Shown: in pieces, positions 28,439-39,705 of the stretch
Numbering within the stretch: position 1 is the stretch's first letter
How the letters are laid out: the number at the start of each line of letters is the position of its first letter
NCBI RefSeq assembly: GCF_027409185.1
Contig: NC_084461.1
Coordinates: 188,826,001 to 188,890,000, forward strand
Direction: 5' to 3'
DNA: 64,000 nt
DNA from: Cynocephalus volans
Lineage: Eukaryota > Chordata > Mammalia > Dermoptera > Cynocephalidae
Program-made: the position numbers and the translations under genes
The notes under the pieces: model-generated
The model's database searches: none
Seen by the model: only the letters and a program-made list of their open reading frames with translations
What the model was told of the DNA's origin: nothing

Positions 28439-28587
28439 GGCCGAGCCCATGGCGCACTCGGGAGAGTGCAGCGCTGGGAGCGCAGCGACGCTCCCGCCGC
28501 GGGTTCGGATCCTATATAGGAATGGCCGGTGCACTCACTGGCTGAGTGCTAGTCACAAAAAAGACAAAAAAAAAAAAAAAAAAAAAA
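28439..28587 (+). repeat. tRNA-derived SINE, GC-hairpin type, in the PHETA1 3' UTR
   Basis: It reads GGCCGAGCCCATGGCGCACT, GGGAGCGCAGCGACGCTCCC, GGGTTCGGATCCTATATAGG, then a pure A-tail. The perfect 18-base duplication AGAATCCAGCAACTTCTG lies at 28421-28438 and 28588-28605. It is the best preserved copy of its kind here, so probably young, and lies about 150 bases beyond the PHETA1 stop codon in antisense orientation. Confidence 0.92.
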
Positions 28588-28738
28588 AGAATCCAGCAAC
28601 TTCTGAGAGCTGAGTCCCCCAAATCAAGCCACTCAGAGATCACAGGGCTGGCCTTGACCACAATGTCCCTGAGGCCCAGACCCCAGTGTCTTCAAGTCCT
28701 GGGTCATGCGACCGGCCAGAACAGGACCCCTTGTGACC

Positions 28739-29395
28739 TCAGGGCTGGGCTGGGCTGCTGCGCCACTGTTCCCTCAGCGCCCTGATCTCCTGGCCGTAGC
28801 ACTCGTGCAGCCGAGCGAAGGGGGCCGCGTCCAGAGGCCCGTGGGGCGCCGAGGCCCGGCGACGGGGCGGTGGCTCAGGGCCAGGCTGGGAGCCGGCGGT
28901 GGGGGCGGCGGGGGGCTCGGCGCTCCAGACGGCGCAGCCGTTCTCCTTGGGCGGGAGGGCGCTGGGCCGGCGGGGCAGGGGCAGGGGCGGGCAGCCCCCC
29001 GCCCGCATGGCCGCCAGCTGCTGCTCCAGCTCGCGCACCACCAGCCGCAGGTAGTCGAAGCTGGCCCGCGACAGGGCCTTCACCCAGCCCTCCATGGCCG
29101 CCTGGCTCTCGGCCGCCAGCACGTAGGTGCGGGCCCGGGCTCCGGCGAAGCGCACGGCGAAGGCGAACTCCTCGGCCGCCTCCACCAGCTCCACGGTGCA
29201 GCCTTCCAGGATGATGACGCCCACCGGCTCGCGGCTGGCCGCGTCCTCGAAGTAGAAGAGCATGTTGCCGCGCAGCACGAACCAGCGGCGGTGGTAGGCC
29301 GCGTGCCGCCCGCCCTTCTTGTACAGGAAGCCCGCATTGTCCACCGGGGCGTCGCAGGTGGCGTAGAAGGCCAGGCTGCGCTCATTCAGCTTCAT
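28739..29395 (-). CDS. PHETA1: PHETA1 (FAM109A/Ses1), PH-domain endocytic trafficking adaptor
   Basis: PHETA1 binds the inositol 5-phosphatases OCRL and INPP5B on endosomes and the trans-Golgi network and helps receptor recycling and retrograde sorting. The 218-residue protein starts [23 protein letters not shown] domain spans about residues 17-112 (GFLYKKGG near 22-29, RRWFVLRGN near 36-44, the invariant tryptophan of MEGWVKAL at 104). A helix ELEQQLAAM, a proline-rich linker and the C-terminal F&H motif follow ([17 protein letters not shown]; Phe193, His197), which in the family docks on the OCRL ASH-RhoGAP region. I chose the ATG at 29393-29395; the frame continues upstream without an ATG (SGPGRLA), so a longer isoform starting in an upstream exon is possible. 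The human protein is remembered as 249 residues, the difference being a shorter proline-rich linker here. It is one uninterrupted, very CpG-rich exon. Confidence 0.95.
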   Translation of the reverse strand: MKLNERSLAFYATCDAPVDNAGFLYKKGGRHAAYHRRWFVLRGNMLFYFEDAASREPVGVIILEGCTVELVEAAEEFAFAVRFAGARARTYVLAAESQAAMEGWVKALSRASFDYLRLVVRELEQQLAAMRAGGCPPLPLPRRPSALPPKENGCAVWSAEPPAAPTAGSQPGPEPPPRRRASAPHGPLDAAPFARLHECYGQEIRALREQWRSSPAQP

Positions 29396-32300
29396 GGCGA
29401 GGCGCCCGGGCCCGGACAGCAAGGGCCGCTATGCAAGGGGCCGCCGACGCAGGGAGACCTCACAGCCGCCCTCGGCCGCTGCAGCACTCCGCATCCCTGT
29501 TTCACAGATGAGGAAACTGAGGCTCACAGAGGGGAAGCAGCCTGCCCAAGTTCACCCAGCTCCTAAAAAGCACAGACGAGACTCGAACCCAGGTGGGACT
29601 GGCCCCCACGCCAGCCTCTCAACCCTCCTGCTGTCCTGCATTCCCAAAACAATGTTGAGGGTTCCTACTGCATGCCAAGCACCTTATATACATTAACTCA
29701 CTTAATCTCGCAAGAAACCTAAGGTGGAAGGGAATGGAATGACTCCCATTTGGCAGATAAGAAAACAGAAGCACAGAGAGGTTAGTCATTTGCCCAAGGT
29801 CACGCAGCAAGTTGAGCAGAGCTAAAATTCAAACCCAGGCCTCATTCCAGGTGTTGCTGTTTCCACCATCCCGGGGGACAAGACCAGTCGTCTGCAGTCA
29901 CTGCTAGGTCCCAATTTGGATGTCATGACTCAGCCTTGCTTTGTCCATCCATGAGATAGGGATACGAACAGGACCTCTGTCAGAGACTTACTTCATTCAT
30001 GAAATGTTTATTAAGCACATACTGTGTGCCAGGCACTGTTCTAGGCACTAGGGATACAGCAATAAACAAGATGGACAGGGCCCCTGCCCTTGTGGTGCTG
30101 ACATGCTATTGGCAGGTAAAAGCAGGCAGACAATTAACAAATAAACAGATAAAATGTCTCCAGGATGGTCTTATTTGCTATGGAAAAAAATAAGGTGGGG
30201 AAGGCAGTTGGGAGTGCTGGAGACAAGAAGAGCATTTAAATTTAACAGGGTGGTCAGGGGAAGCCAAACTGAGAAGGTGAAAGAGGCTTAAAGGAGGTAA
30301 AGGAGGAAGCTGTGGGACATCTGGGGGAAGGACGTGCCAGGTAGAGGGAACAGCAAGTGAGAAGGCCCTTGTGGTGGGAACCTGCTGGTGTGCTCCAGCA
30401 GCAGCAAGGAGGCCAGCGAGGCTGAGCGAGGTGAGAAAGGGGGAGGGTGGGGGGAGGCTATGCAGTCAGAGGTGGAAGTGATTGTTATAAAATAATCTGG
30501 ATAAAGATGTGGGCCCAGGCTAGGCCCAGACGTATAAGTAGGAAAGGGCTGGAAGCATCGTGTACCCTTTGGTTTTTTTTAGCAGCTGGCCAGTACAGGG
30601 ATCTGAACTCTTTACCACGGTTCACGTACCCATTTAACATAGAGGAATCTAACTCTATGCATGTGGCCGCACTGATTTCACCCACCTTCCCCCAAGGAGT
30701 CCATGATGGGAGCAACACTGACCAGGTAGGACTTATCGGAAGGTGGCACGTGGGTCCCGGTGTGGCCATACCTTCCCTTGGGATTTGCATGGCCACTTGG
30801 AGAACCCACCTCAAGGCTCCCACTCCACAGTCTCACCGTGCACAGGATGGCAGCTCTGTTTTTCAAGAGGCCAAGTATGTAAAGTCCCTGAAATGTAGGA
30901 GGCACTCAACTAATGTTCATTCCCCTGCCTGGATGGTGCCTTACTCAGGGCCTGGAAGAATGAGGTCTGGGTTGTGGCTCTCCTGGGTGCAGGTGACCAC
31001 AGTGGGACCTGGCCAGGCCACCTGTCCCAGGCAGAGGGGGCAATTGCTCCCAATGAAATCCTCAGTTTCTTTGCTACTTCATGTCACCCACCTAGGCAGT
31101 CAGGGAAGGCTTACTGGAAGAGACAATATGAGTCATGATTTAGAAGCTGAGATCAGCTTGTCCTGATCTAATAATGGGGCTGAGGCTAGAGCCCCCAAAG
31201 GCTCAAGTTGTTTAATCCCTGCTCTGCCTCCCTGAGCTGTGTGACTTCAAACATAGGCTGTCCCTCTCTGAGCTTCAGCTTCTCTTCCTGCAAAATGGGA
31301 TTCATGCATCCTCTCCCCCACCTAACAACTCCCATGCAGACCTTGGCCCCATTTCTCACAGGAACCTCCCACCCTACTCGCTGGCTTCCCTCCTACCTCT
31401 CAGGCCACCACTCACCTCCCAGCCCTCTGCCCCACTCCAGTCTTGGCTCACTCTTCTCTGGATTCAAATGTCGGATTGGCAGTTATCTGGGCTGGGTGAC
31501 CCCAAACAAGCTGTCAGCCTCTCTGGGTCTCTGTTTCTGCATCTGTAAAATGGGATCATAACAGTGCCTGAGTCAGGGTTGTGACAAGGAGAAAATGACT
31601 ACAGGAAGGCACCCAGTATGGTGCAAGGCTCACAGTGGGTGCTCAGCAGTGGTAGCCAGTGACATTTTTCTTGGCCTCCGCAAATGTTCCCCTCTAGTAT
31701 TTCATATCTCAGCCCTTGGTTTCCCTCTCTCCCCCACATCTGACCACCCATCAAGTCCAGTTGATCCCCCCTCCAGCCTCTTCCAAATCAGGCCTAATCT
31801 CTCTCTGCCCTCCATCCTCGGCCTCTATCATCACCCTCTGGGATGGCTGCAGTAGCCTCTTCACTAGTCTCCCTGCCTCCACTCTTGCCCCTCCCTGTCC
31901 ATGAACTTCAAGGTAAGATCCAAACCTTCTTCCTAGGCCCCTCCCTGGCCCTGCTGAAATTCACTCTACACAGAGAGATCCTATTAAAACTAAGTCCAAC
32001 CACACCCCTCCTCTGTTCTAAACCCTCCCATAGCTCCCCACTTCCCTCAGTATAAAATTCAATTGTCCCCATGGCTTCCAAGTTCCCCTTCCCTACCTCT
32101 TTCCCCCTTGCTCACTGTGCTCCAGCCACCCTGGCCTCCTTTCTGTTCCTCAAATACACCAGACCCATTCCCACCTCAGGACCTTTGCCCTAGGTGTTCT
32201 CTCTGCCTGTAACGCCCTTCCCTTCCTGTATCTTTGTGTGGTCGACTCCTCATCCCTCAGTCTCAGCTTGACCATATACCTCCTCAGGGAGGCAGTCCCC

Positions 32301-33935
32301 AACCACCCCATGCACAAGAGACCCCCCCCCCCAGTTACTCTCCTCTTCCTCAACCTAAAATTACCTGGGTCATTTTTGCCCACTCTAGGAGGGCAGGGGT
32401 TTTTTGGTCTGAATTCCAGTGCTTGGCATGTCATAAGTGCTCAGATACCTATGGATGAGTTATTTATCTTCTTAAATTTCTCAACAGCCCCATAACAAGA
32501 GGTCTGTTTCCCCACTCCATGTTCATTGATGTGGAAATGAAGTCACAGAGAGGGTAAGTAACTTACTCAAAGGCACAATGCTGTGCCCAGAATGGCATGT
32601 TCTGGGCAAACAGCCCAAATAGGGGACTGATCTTGGGGTCTCCCCACCCCATTAAGGCTGAGGAAGAGCAACTTCCCTCATTTTCAGCAGTTCTCCTGCC
32701 CCCACTGCCCAGATAGAGCCAACCTGGCCCAAGGTCACCTGCTGGCATGTACCCCAGTCTGCCCGTGGCCCCTGCCTCCTCCAGCCCAGCAAAGAAGGGG
32801 AGGGCAGGAAGCCACAGGAGCACAGGCTCCAGCCTCTCCTAGAGTGAGGGCCTGATCCCTGGCTTATCTCCCCACATGTTCCAAGATGTTCAGAGTCCAC
32901 TCTAGGTACTGCTGCTGATTCAACAGTCCACGGTCAAGCAGAAAGCTGGAGGGGACCCAGCCCCCCTGTGCTCCCAGGGCTAAATTCCTGACTTAGCCAG
33001 TCCAGATTTGGACAAGTCACTTTACCTTTCCGAGCCTCAGTTTTCTCATCTATTAAATGGGCCTTGGAAAGGTTTCCATGAACTATATTTAGGAAAACCC
33101 ACTAGCAAACTATGGGAAAAGCACTAAAAATAGCTGCTGTGAGTGGGGTTTTCACAGCCTCATAGATAAAATGGCAATGTTAATATCAATCCCTCTGGGA
33201 AGGGTTGAAATTGATTAATCCTGGAGTCATTTTGCAAAATGCTTGGTAGGTAGTGAGTATACAGGAAAGGAACTGTCAAAAAGGCAAATAATTAGCCCAA
33301 GGTCTCCAGGGACACAACTGGCCCCACAACACAGGACCCTGGGGAAACCGAGGCCTGGCATATTGGTACTCACTTTGAGGAAAAAAGCCAGAACCTCCAC
33401 GGTTCTGGGGTTGAGCTCAGCTGCCCTGAGTGTCCCCCAACAGTGAGCATGGGGGAGAGTGTGTGGCAGGCACAGGCTGAAAAACATGTGCCAAGAACCC
33501 TGAAGAGCCGCCTGTCCAGCACTGCCCCAGCAGGGACCACAGGAACACCAGAACCGCTGTTCCAGGCTCAAGGCAGCCCCTGGCCCATTGGAGTGGCCCT
33601 GCTCCTAGGTGCCCTCTGTCCCTTTGTAGGTCATGTGTGGGAGCTCTCCTGAGTTCGTTCAAGGACAGCCAGAGCCCCAGATGGGGTGGTCAATGGCAGA
33701 ATGGGGGTGCCAAATGGAGGGCTGGTCTGCAGAATTCCCCCCAGTGGCGGACGTCCCTTATCGGGCTGGAGGGTCATGGGCCAAGTTCTCCCCGGCAGCT
33801 GGACAAATTGCCACTCGTGTGGAATCTCAAATCCCCAGCAGCGTGCTCTCCGTGGGACTGGGGTCCCAGAGGCCCATGGGCGGCTGACCCCGGTGCTGCG
33901 TCCCCTGGCAGGTCGCCCTGCCAGGCCGGCCTTAC
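29396..33935 (-). other. PHETA1: PHETA1 5' leader remnant and intron
   Basis: On the minus strand the coding exon needs an acceptor just before the ATG; GCATAG at about 29429-29434 is a candidate, giving about 33 leader bases, but it is weak. The intron then runs to the GTAAGG donor at 33930-33935. It contains antisense MIR (29490-29610, 29660-29850), L2 (29985-30450), a SINE scrap (30571-30622, minus), MIR pieces (about 31190-31310, 31470-31650, 32990-33140) and L2-like sequence (about 31680-32440). The stretch 30630-31100 looks unique. A further leader exon could be hidden here. Confidence 0.6.
29985..30450 (+). repeat. L2 3' fragment
   Basis: TTTATTAAGCACATACTGTG, GCCAGGCACTGTTCTAGGCA, CAGGTAGAGGGAACAGCAAG and AAGGAGGCCAGCGAGGC follow the order of the L2 3' region. 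Confidence 0.75.
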
Positions 33936-34270
33936 CTCGCTGCCCAGGCCTACGGCGGCGGTGGGATGGGAGGCGCGGGGCCGGGTGACGGCCCGGCCAT
34001 GGCTCGGGACTCGCTCAGTCGCAGCGACGAAGGCGGCGCTTTGTCTCCCGGTGTCCCGGCAGGCGCAGCCGCGGGACAGAGCCGCTCAGACGGAAGGAGG
34101 CGGGAGCAGCCGGACCGAACACGACCCGCGGGCGCGCCCCTTTAACCCTCCACAGTCCGCCGACTCCGGGTCCTCCCTCGCGTTCTTCCCGGCCCCCGAT
34201 TGGCCATCCCCGACCGGGCACGCCCCGGGATTCGTCACTCCCCTCTGAGCCGACGACAACTTTTAAAGGG
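33936..34270 (-). promoter_or_regulatory. PHETA1: PHETA1 CpG-island promoter and 5' UTR first exon
   Basis: This GC-rich, CpG-dense block is the only island between PHETA1 and SH2B3 apart from the SH2B3 one. On the minus strand it contains a CCAAT box (plus-strand GATTGG at 34198-34203), a GC-box-like CACGCCCCGG on the plus strand near 34219, and a consensus donor (GAG|GTAAGG) whose exon ends at 33936. The first exon probably covers 33936 to about 34150. The exact start site cannot be read from the sequence. Confidence 0.65.
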
Positions 34271-35049
34271 CCCGCGACTGGTTCACGCATCCCTAGTGCA
34301 CTGTCCCAGAAAAGAGGCTTCGAGTCCCAGAAAAGAGGCTTCGAGCCCCAAAAATTAACTCAATGAGGTTCCAGAGGTAAGGACAGGCTTTGGATTCGTC
34401 TGGAAATAGCATTGAGGTTCCGAGCGGGCCATTCGCTGAAATCCTATGCTTGGAGCCTGAGCTCACCCCTGGCTAAGGTTGCTAGATTTAGTAAATACAA
34501 TGCCCGGTAAAATTTGAAAAATAACTCTAACTCCCGAAAATGTGTGATTTATTTTAAAAAGCTGAATACAGGACATTCCAAATGTCCTGACAAAGTCAAG
34601 ACAAAACTGTTCTATCCGTACGGGATGCCTGGCAATCCTATCACTTGCCCCAGGTGAAGAGAGAAAGTTCTGGAGCTGGGCAGACTTGGGTTCAAGTCCC
34701 ATTAAGCCATAGAATCACTGTATGACCTTAGAGAAATCACTTTACTTCTCGAGGCCTCCATCTCCTGATCTATAAAATAAAGACAATCATACCGTATAAA
34801 GTGCATAGCACAACAGTAAGCACTCTGGATAAATAGGAATTGCTGTCCTTTTTGTCCTTGATCCTTACCTCACACTATACATAAAAATTAACTCAAAATG
34901 AATTATATAACCTAAATATAAAAGCTAAACTATAAAACTTCTAGAAGAAAATAGGAGAAACTCTGTCACCTTAGTATAGGCAAAGATTTCTTAGGACTCA
35001 AAGAGCATGAATCATAAAATAAAAAATTAAAACTTGGGCTTCATGAAAC

Positions 35050-35147
35050 ACTGGGCTGGGTGGTTAGCTTAGTTGTTAGAGTGCAGCCTTATAACCCCAA
35101 GGTCACGGTTCAGATCCCATACTGGCCAGCTGCAAAAAAAAAAAGAA
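35050..35147 (+). repeat. tRNA-Ile-derived SINE, monomer
   Basis: CTGGGCTGGGTGGTTAGCTT, AGTTGTTAGAGTGCAGC, GGTCACGGTTCAGATCCC and an A-tail. It lies inside the L1 fragment. Confidence 0.85.
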
Positions 35148-35326
35148 AAGATTTAAAATGTCTGCTCTTCAAAAGATACCATCAGGAAAATGAAAAGGTA
35201 AACCATGGACCAAGAAAAGAAAATTTTAATACATATATCTGGCAACAGTCTGAATTCCAGATATATAGAATGAGTTCTTACAACCCAGTAATAAGGTAAA
35301 CAACCCAACTTAAAAATAGGCAAAAG

Positions 35327-35384
35327 GGGAGGAGCTCTGCTGCCCCGGCCCCAGCCCCAGGCCCTGCTCCTCTGCCCCCCCCCA
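35327..35384 (+). repeat. short GC-rich retro-insert of unknown source
   Basis: A 58-base C/G-rich segment ending in a C run and then A bases interrupts L1 sequence. It is flanked by AAAAATAGGCAAAAG (35312-35326) and AAAAATAGGTAAAAG (35385-35399), one mismatch apart, as expected of a target-site duplication. Its source transcript is not recognised. Confidence 0.5.
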
Positions 35385-35547
35385 AAAAATAGGTAAAAGA
35401 TTCTAACAGATATTTTATAAAAGGAGATATTATATGATATAGTGCCTAATAAGCAATGAAAAGATGGTCAGAATCATTACTCGTCAGAGAAATGCAGATT
35501 AAGAACAAATGAGATAATACTATGCTCCAATTAGAAAGGCTAAAATT

Positions 35548-35697
35548 TGGGCCGAACCCGTGGCGCACTCGGGAGAGTGCGGTGCTGGGAGCGCAGCGGC
35601 GCTCCTGCTAATCCTGGTGCACTCACTGGCTGAGTGTGGTGCGGACGACACCAAGCCAAAGGTTGCATGCAATCCCCTTACCGGTCACAAAAAAAAA
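35548..35697 (+). repeat. tRNA-derived SINE, hybrid of GC-hairpin and dimer types
   Basis: The left part has the GGGAGCG...CGCTCCT hairpin, while the right part (GAGTGTGGTGCGGACGACAC, AATCCCCTTACCGGTCAC) follows the dimeric type. The duplication AAAGGCTAAAATT lies at 35535-35547 and 35698-35710. Part of the first B box is deleted. Confidence 0.85.
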
Positions 35698-37474
35698 AAA
35701 GGCTAAAATTAAAAGGACTGAAAACACCAAGTGTAGGTGTGAATGTGGAACAACTGAATTTCCGTACACTGCTGATGGGCATGTAAAATAGAACAGCCAC
35801 TCTGGAATTCAGACTGGCAGTTTCTTGTAAAGTTAAACAGAAATCATATATAGCCCAGCAATCTCATTCCTAAGTATTTATCAAAGAAGAATGAAAACAT
35901 GTTCACACAAATACCTGTACGTGATTGTTTATAGCAACTTTATTCATAAAAACCAAAAACTAGAAAGTCCAGGAAAGAGATGATGGTAGCTTGGAGCAAG
36001 GGGAGAGGAAAAGGGAACAGCTTTTAAAAATTGTATGAGGTGAGAGGTGAAGGGGCAGGAGGAGTCAAGGCAGCGACTAGATTCCTTGTCTGGGCATCTT
36101 AGAGATGGGACCAGGGGGGCAGGACCAAGACTCAAAGAAAGGTGTGTACAATTGGTTTCAAACATTCTAAGAAACTCATCACCTGTGAAACAGCCAACAT
36201 CACCTCTTCCAGGAAGGCCTCCTTGATCACCTACTCTATGGCCACCCCCATCACCGCCAACCTTCCCTGATTTTGTTTTATCCACAGTTCTCATCACCAC
36301 CTGATATGTTTCTTGTTTCTTTATCGTGTGTCTCCATGAGGGCAGGGACCTTTTTCATCTTGCTCACCACCAGATCCCCAACACCTACTTCAGCACCTAG
36401 CACACAGTAGGTGCTCAGGATGAATGAAGCACACCCCTGGAATGGAATCTCCATGAAATCCAAGACTTTTGTTTCAGTACTGCCACATTCCCAGAGCCTC
36501 GCACACAGTAGGTACTCACCAAGTGCTTCTTAGATGAATATAACCACAAAAAGACAGTCCTAACCTTCCCACTGGAAGAAGGGTTCCTGGCCCAGCCCTG
36601 AGTATGGATTTTCTGGCAGAATGGAGTTTCCCACCAAGCTTCCCACATCCTCTCTTCCGTCCCAAGGCCTTGTAGACCCCTCTGCCATGCAGTCAGCAAA
36701 TATATATCCCATGCTATGGTGTGTGCCTAATGTGTCACAGTCCTGACTTGGGTCAATGTGTGGGTTGGCTACAGTCAGAGAGAAGGTCTTCTGGCATCTG
36801 ACCCACAGGCGTGGGGAAATGAGCACTGGGGTTGAGTCAGGGACTCAGCCATGTGATCCTAGGGAAGTCCCCTCCTGCTCTGGGCTTCACTCTGTTTGGA
36901 GGAAGGAAGTCTTGTGGACTGTGGAGAATAGATGTTTTGTGGCCCTGGGGAGACACACATGCTTGCGCACACAGTTTCATCAGGGGCATATTCTGTATCC
37001 CCACTGTCTGGGCAGTCAGAGCTGTCCAAGCCCCTGACCATGATGACTGGTTCAGGGATGACCGTGTGACCTAAGCCAGGCCAGTGAGGCTCAAACCTGA
37101 GACTTTGTTAAGCGGGAGGAGCCTGGATGGGGCAGAGCCTGTCCATCGTGAAGCCAGAGCAGAGGAAGGCTGTGGAGAGAGACAGCTACCTGATGGCAGC
37201 ACCCGAGCTCCTGGGTTCAACTGTATCTGACAATGGCATGATTCCCAGGGTAGGAAAGGCAAGGTGGAGTTTGCCCAAGTCTAGGTGCCCACCAGGAAAG
37301 GAAATCGCCAGGAACGTGGTCATTTGGGCCTTGATGTGGGGGAGAATTAAGGAGGGCTGGGAGTCTTGGCTCTCAGATCCCCTCATGCTAGAGTCAAGGG
37401 TTGACATGGGCAAAGGAGGCAGAAACCGGAGAGCAAGAATCCGGCATCTTTTTTTTTTTTTTTTTTCCCTGTTC

Positions 37475-37935
37475 CTTATTTTTCCAAATTGAGGTGAAAT
37501 TCACATAACAAGAAATTAACCATTTTAAAGGGAGCCATTCAATGGCATTTAGTACATTTATAATGTTAGGAAACCGCCACCTACATCCAATTCCAGAACA
37601 TTCTTATCATCCCAAAAGGAAACCCTGTACCCATGAAGCAGTCATTCCCCATCCCCCCAGCTCCTCAAAACCACCAATGTACTTTCTGTCTCTACATAGA
37701 AGACATTTCTGGATATTTCGTATAAACGGAATCACAGAATATGTGGCTCTTTGTGGCTGGCTTATATCACTTAGTCTAATGGTTTCGAGGCTCACCCGTG
37801 TTGTAGCATGTGCCAGAGCTTCATTCCTCTTTACAGCTGAGTAATATCCCATTGTATGGATAGACCACATTTTGTTTATCTGTATGTCCACTGATGGACC
37901 TTAGGTTGTCTCCACCTTCTGGCTACTGTGAATAG
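37475..37935 (-). repeat. L1 3' fragment, antisense
   Basis: TTGAGGTGAAATTCACATAA, GGCATTTAGTACATTTATAA, CTCCTCAAAACCACCAATGT and TATCCCATTGTATGGATAGA are reversed L1 3' sequence. It is preceded by a T run at 37448-37466. Confidence 0.8.
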
Positions 37936-39115
37936 CCAGACATCTGTGTGGCTGGGAATGGAAGAGGTACGGAGAAGAGACAGTGAGTCAGAAGACTGGA
38001 AAGAGGAATTTGGAAACCAGAACCGGGCTGCGGCCACTGTTACCAAGTCCTGATGATTTTACCTCCAAACCACATCTCATATCCGTCACTTCTCCATCTC
38101 TACCACCACTTCCCCACCCGAGGCCACTGTCGTCTCACCAGGTTGGCTGCAGAAGCCTCCTCTCAGGTCTCCCTTCTGCCACTCCAACCCCCACACCCCC
38201 TGAATCAATTTTCCGCTGAAGGATCCTCTTAGAACTCACATCAAATCAAGTCATGGCACGGTCTTGCTCAAAGCCTTTCCATGGCTCCCCATTGCCTCAG
38301 GAACAAATCCAGACCCCTCCTCTTGAGTGACAAGGCCCTTGTTGTCCTGGCCTCTGGCCACCCCTCCTGTAGCCTCCTCATACATGGTTTCCTCTCCCCC
38401 CTGTCCCAGCGGCACCTATCTCTTCCCAGAACGTAACACACTGCAGACCTTTGCACATGCTGATCCCCTTTCCAGAAAATTTCTTCTCACACCCTCCCTC
38501 CCCTGGCCACCCTCTACTCATCCTTCACTCAACCGTCACCTCTTCCAGGAAAACATATGACCCCAACCCTTCCCCTCCCACAGAGTCGAATGGCTTTTTT
38601 TCTCCAATCAGTTATTCTTTCCACCAATATCTATCGAGCACTACTTTGTCCCAGGCACTAGAGATACAAACTAAAAAGACAGAAAAGTACATGCATGTTC
38701 ACAGAAGCACTATTCTGCAATAGCCAAAAGGTGGAAACCGTCCAAATGTCCCTCCGTGGATGAACGGGTAAATAAATGTGGTGCATCCCTACAATAGAAT
38801 ATTACACAGCCACGAAGAAGAATGAAATGATCTGTGCAACAACATGGATGAATTTCAAAAATGTGACGCTAAGTGAAAGAAGGGACACAAAACACCACAT
38901 ATTGTATGATTCCATTTATATGAAATGTCCCAACTAGACAAATCCACAGAGACAAAAAGCAGCTGGGTGGTTGCCAGGGGCTGGGGAGGAGGGCACAGAA
39001 GCAACTGCTTCGTAGGTACAGGGTTTTACTTTGGGGTAATGGAATTGTTTGGGCACTAGATAGAGGTGCCGCTCAACTGTTCACTGTATTATTTTTTTTA
39101 ACTTAAAAAAAAATT

Positions 39116-39202
39116 TGTTTTAAAGATGACCGGTAAGGGGATCTTAACCCTTGACTTGGTGTTGTCAGCACCACACTCTCCCGAGTGAGCCACGGGCCGG
39201 CC
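39116..39202 (-). repeat. tRNA-Ile-derived SINE unit, antisense
   Basis: The minus strand reads GGGCCGGCCCGTGGCTCACT, CGGGAGAGTGTGGTGCTGAC, AAGGGTTAAGATCCCCTTAC and CGGTCATC with an A-rich tail. It is a single unit joining the head of the dimeric type to its tail. Confidence 0.85.
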
Positions 39203-39221
39203 CTTAAAAATTTTTTTTCAG

Positions 39222-39388
39222 GGCCGGCCTGTGGCTCACTCGGGAGAGTGTGAGGCTGATAACACCAAGGCCACGGGTTCGGATCCCTATATAGGGATGG
39301 CCGGTTAGCTCACTGGCTGAGCGTGGTGCTGACAACACCAAGCCAAGGGTTGAGATCCCCTTACTGGTCATCTTTTAAAAAAAAAAAA
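39222..39388 (+). repeat. tRNA-Ile-derived SINE, dimer
   Basis: GGGCCGGCCTGTGGCTCACT, AACACCAAGGCCACGGGTTC, GATGGCCGGTTAGCTCACTG and GATCCCCTTACTGGTCATCT form a full dimer facing the antisense unit 20 bases away. Confidence 0.9.
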
Positions 39389-39705
39389 TCTAAAAAAAAA
39401 AATTTTTTTTTCAATTATTCACTTTAAAATGGTTCGTTTTATGTTATGGGAATTTCATCTCAATACATTTTTAAAAAATAGAAAAGCAAAGAAAAGAAAA
39501 AGACAAGTGCCCGTGCCCTCCCTGACCGGAGGGAAAAAATAAGGAAGCAAAGTTCATCCAGTATATTAGATGAAATTAGGAGCCAAGGAGAAAAGTAAAG
39601 CAGAAAAGAGTAAATGAATTGTACGTGCGGATGGTGGGGCGCCATTTCACTAGGAGGCGCCAGGAGCTTTTGAGTGAAGACCCGAAGGAAGGCGGTAAGA
39701 GCACC

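Larger units (their letters stand above)
26556..28738 (-). other. PHETA1: PHETA1 3' UTR
   Basis: This is the non-coding sequence downstream of the PHETA1 stop on the minus strand, extended to the first convincing poly(A) signal at 26573-26578. A length of about 2.2 kb is plausible for this gene. It holds a recent antisense SINE at 28439-28587 and a U-rich stretch (plus-strand A-run at 27122-27140). No introns are evident. The 3' limit is inferred. Confidence 0.5.
34850..35950 (+). repeat. L1 ORF2-end fragment with three insertions
   Basis: CTATAAAACTTCTAGAAGAA, TGTCTGCTCTTCAAAAGATA, ATTCCAGATATATAGAATGA and AATCATATATAGCCCAGCAA are degenerate L1 ORF2/3' sequence in sense. It is interrupted by SINEs at 35050-35147 and 35548-35697 and by a short GC-rich insert at 35327-35384. 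There are many stops, so it is dead. Confidence 0.8.
38680..39475 (+). repeat. L1 3' end, sense, with SINE insertions
   Basis: CACTATTCTGCAATAGCCAA, GTCCCTCCGTGGATGAACGG and CAACATGGATGAATTTCAAA run into AATGGTTCGTTTTATGTTAT and AATACATTTTTAAAAAATAG, the L1 3' end and tail. Two SINE units interrupt it at 39116-39388. Confidence 0.8.

Noticed and set aside
28706..29566. 286-codon open frame antisense to PHETA1
   Set aside because: It is the complement of a GC-rich coding exon; the minus-strand frame has a clear PH domain and this one has only low-complexity Gly/Ala/Pro sequence.
30447..31166. 239-codon plus-strand frame in the PHETA1 intron
   Set aside because: It begins in L2 sequence and crosses a SINE fragment; no domain, and no sign of a coding exon.
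34015..34290. 91-codon minus-strand frame in the PHETA1 first exon
   Set aside because: GC-driven open frame in a 5' UTR/promoter, crossing the expected start-site region; no recognisable protein.
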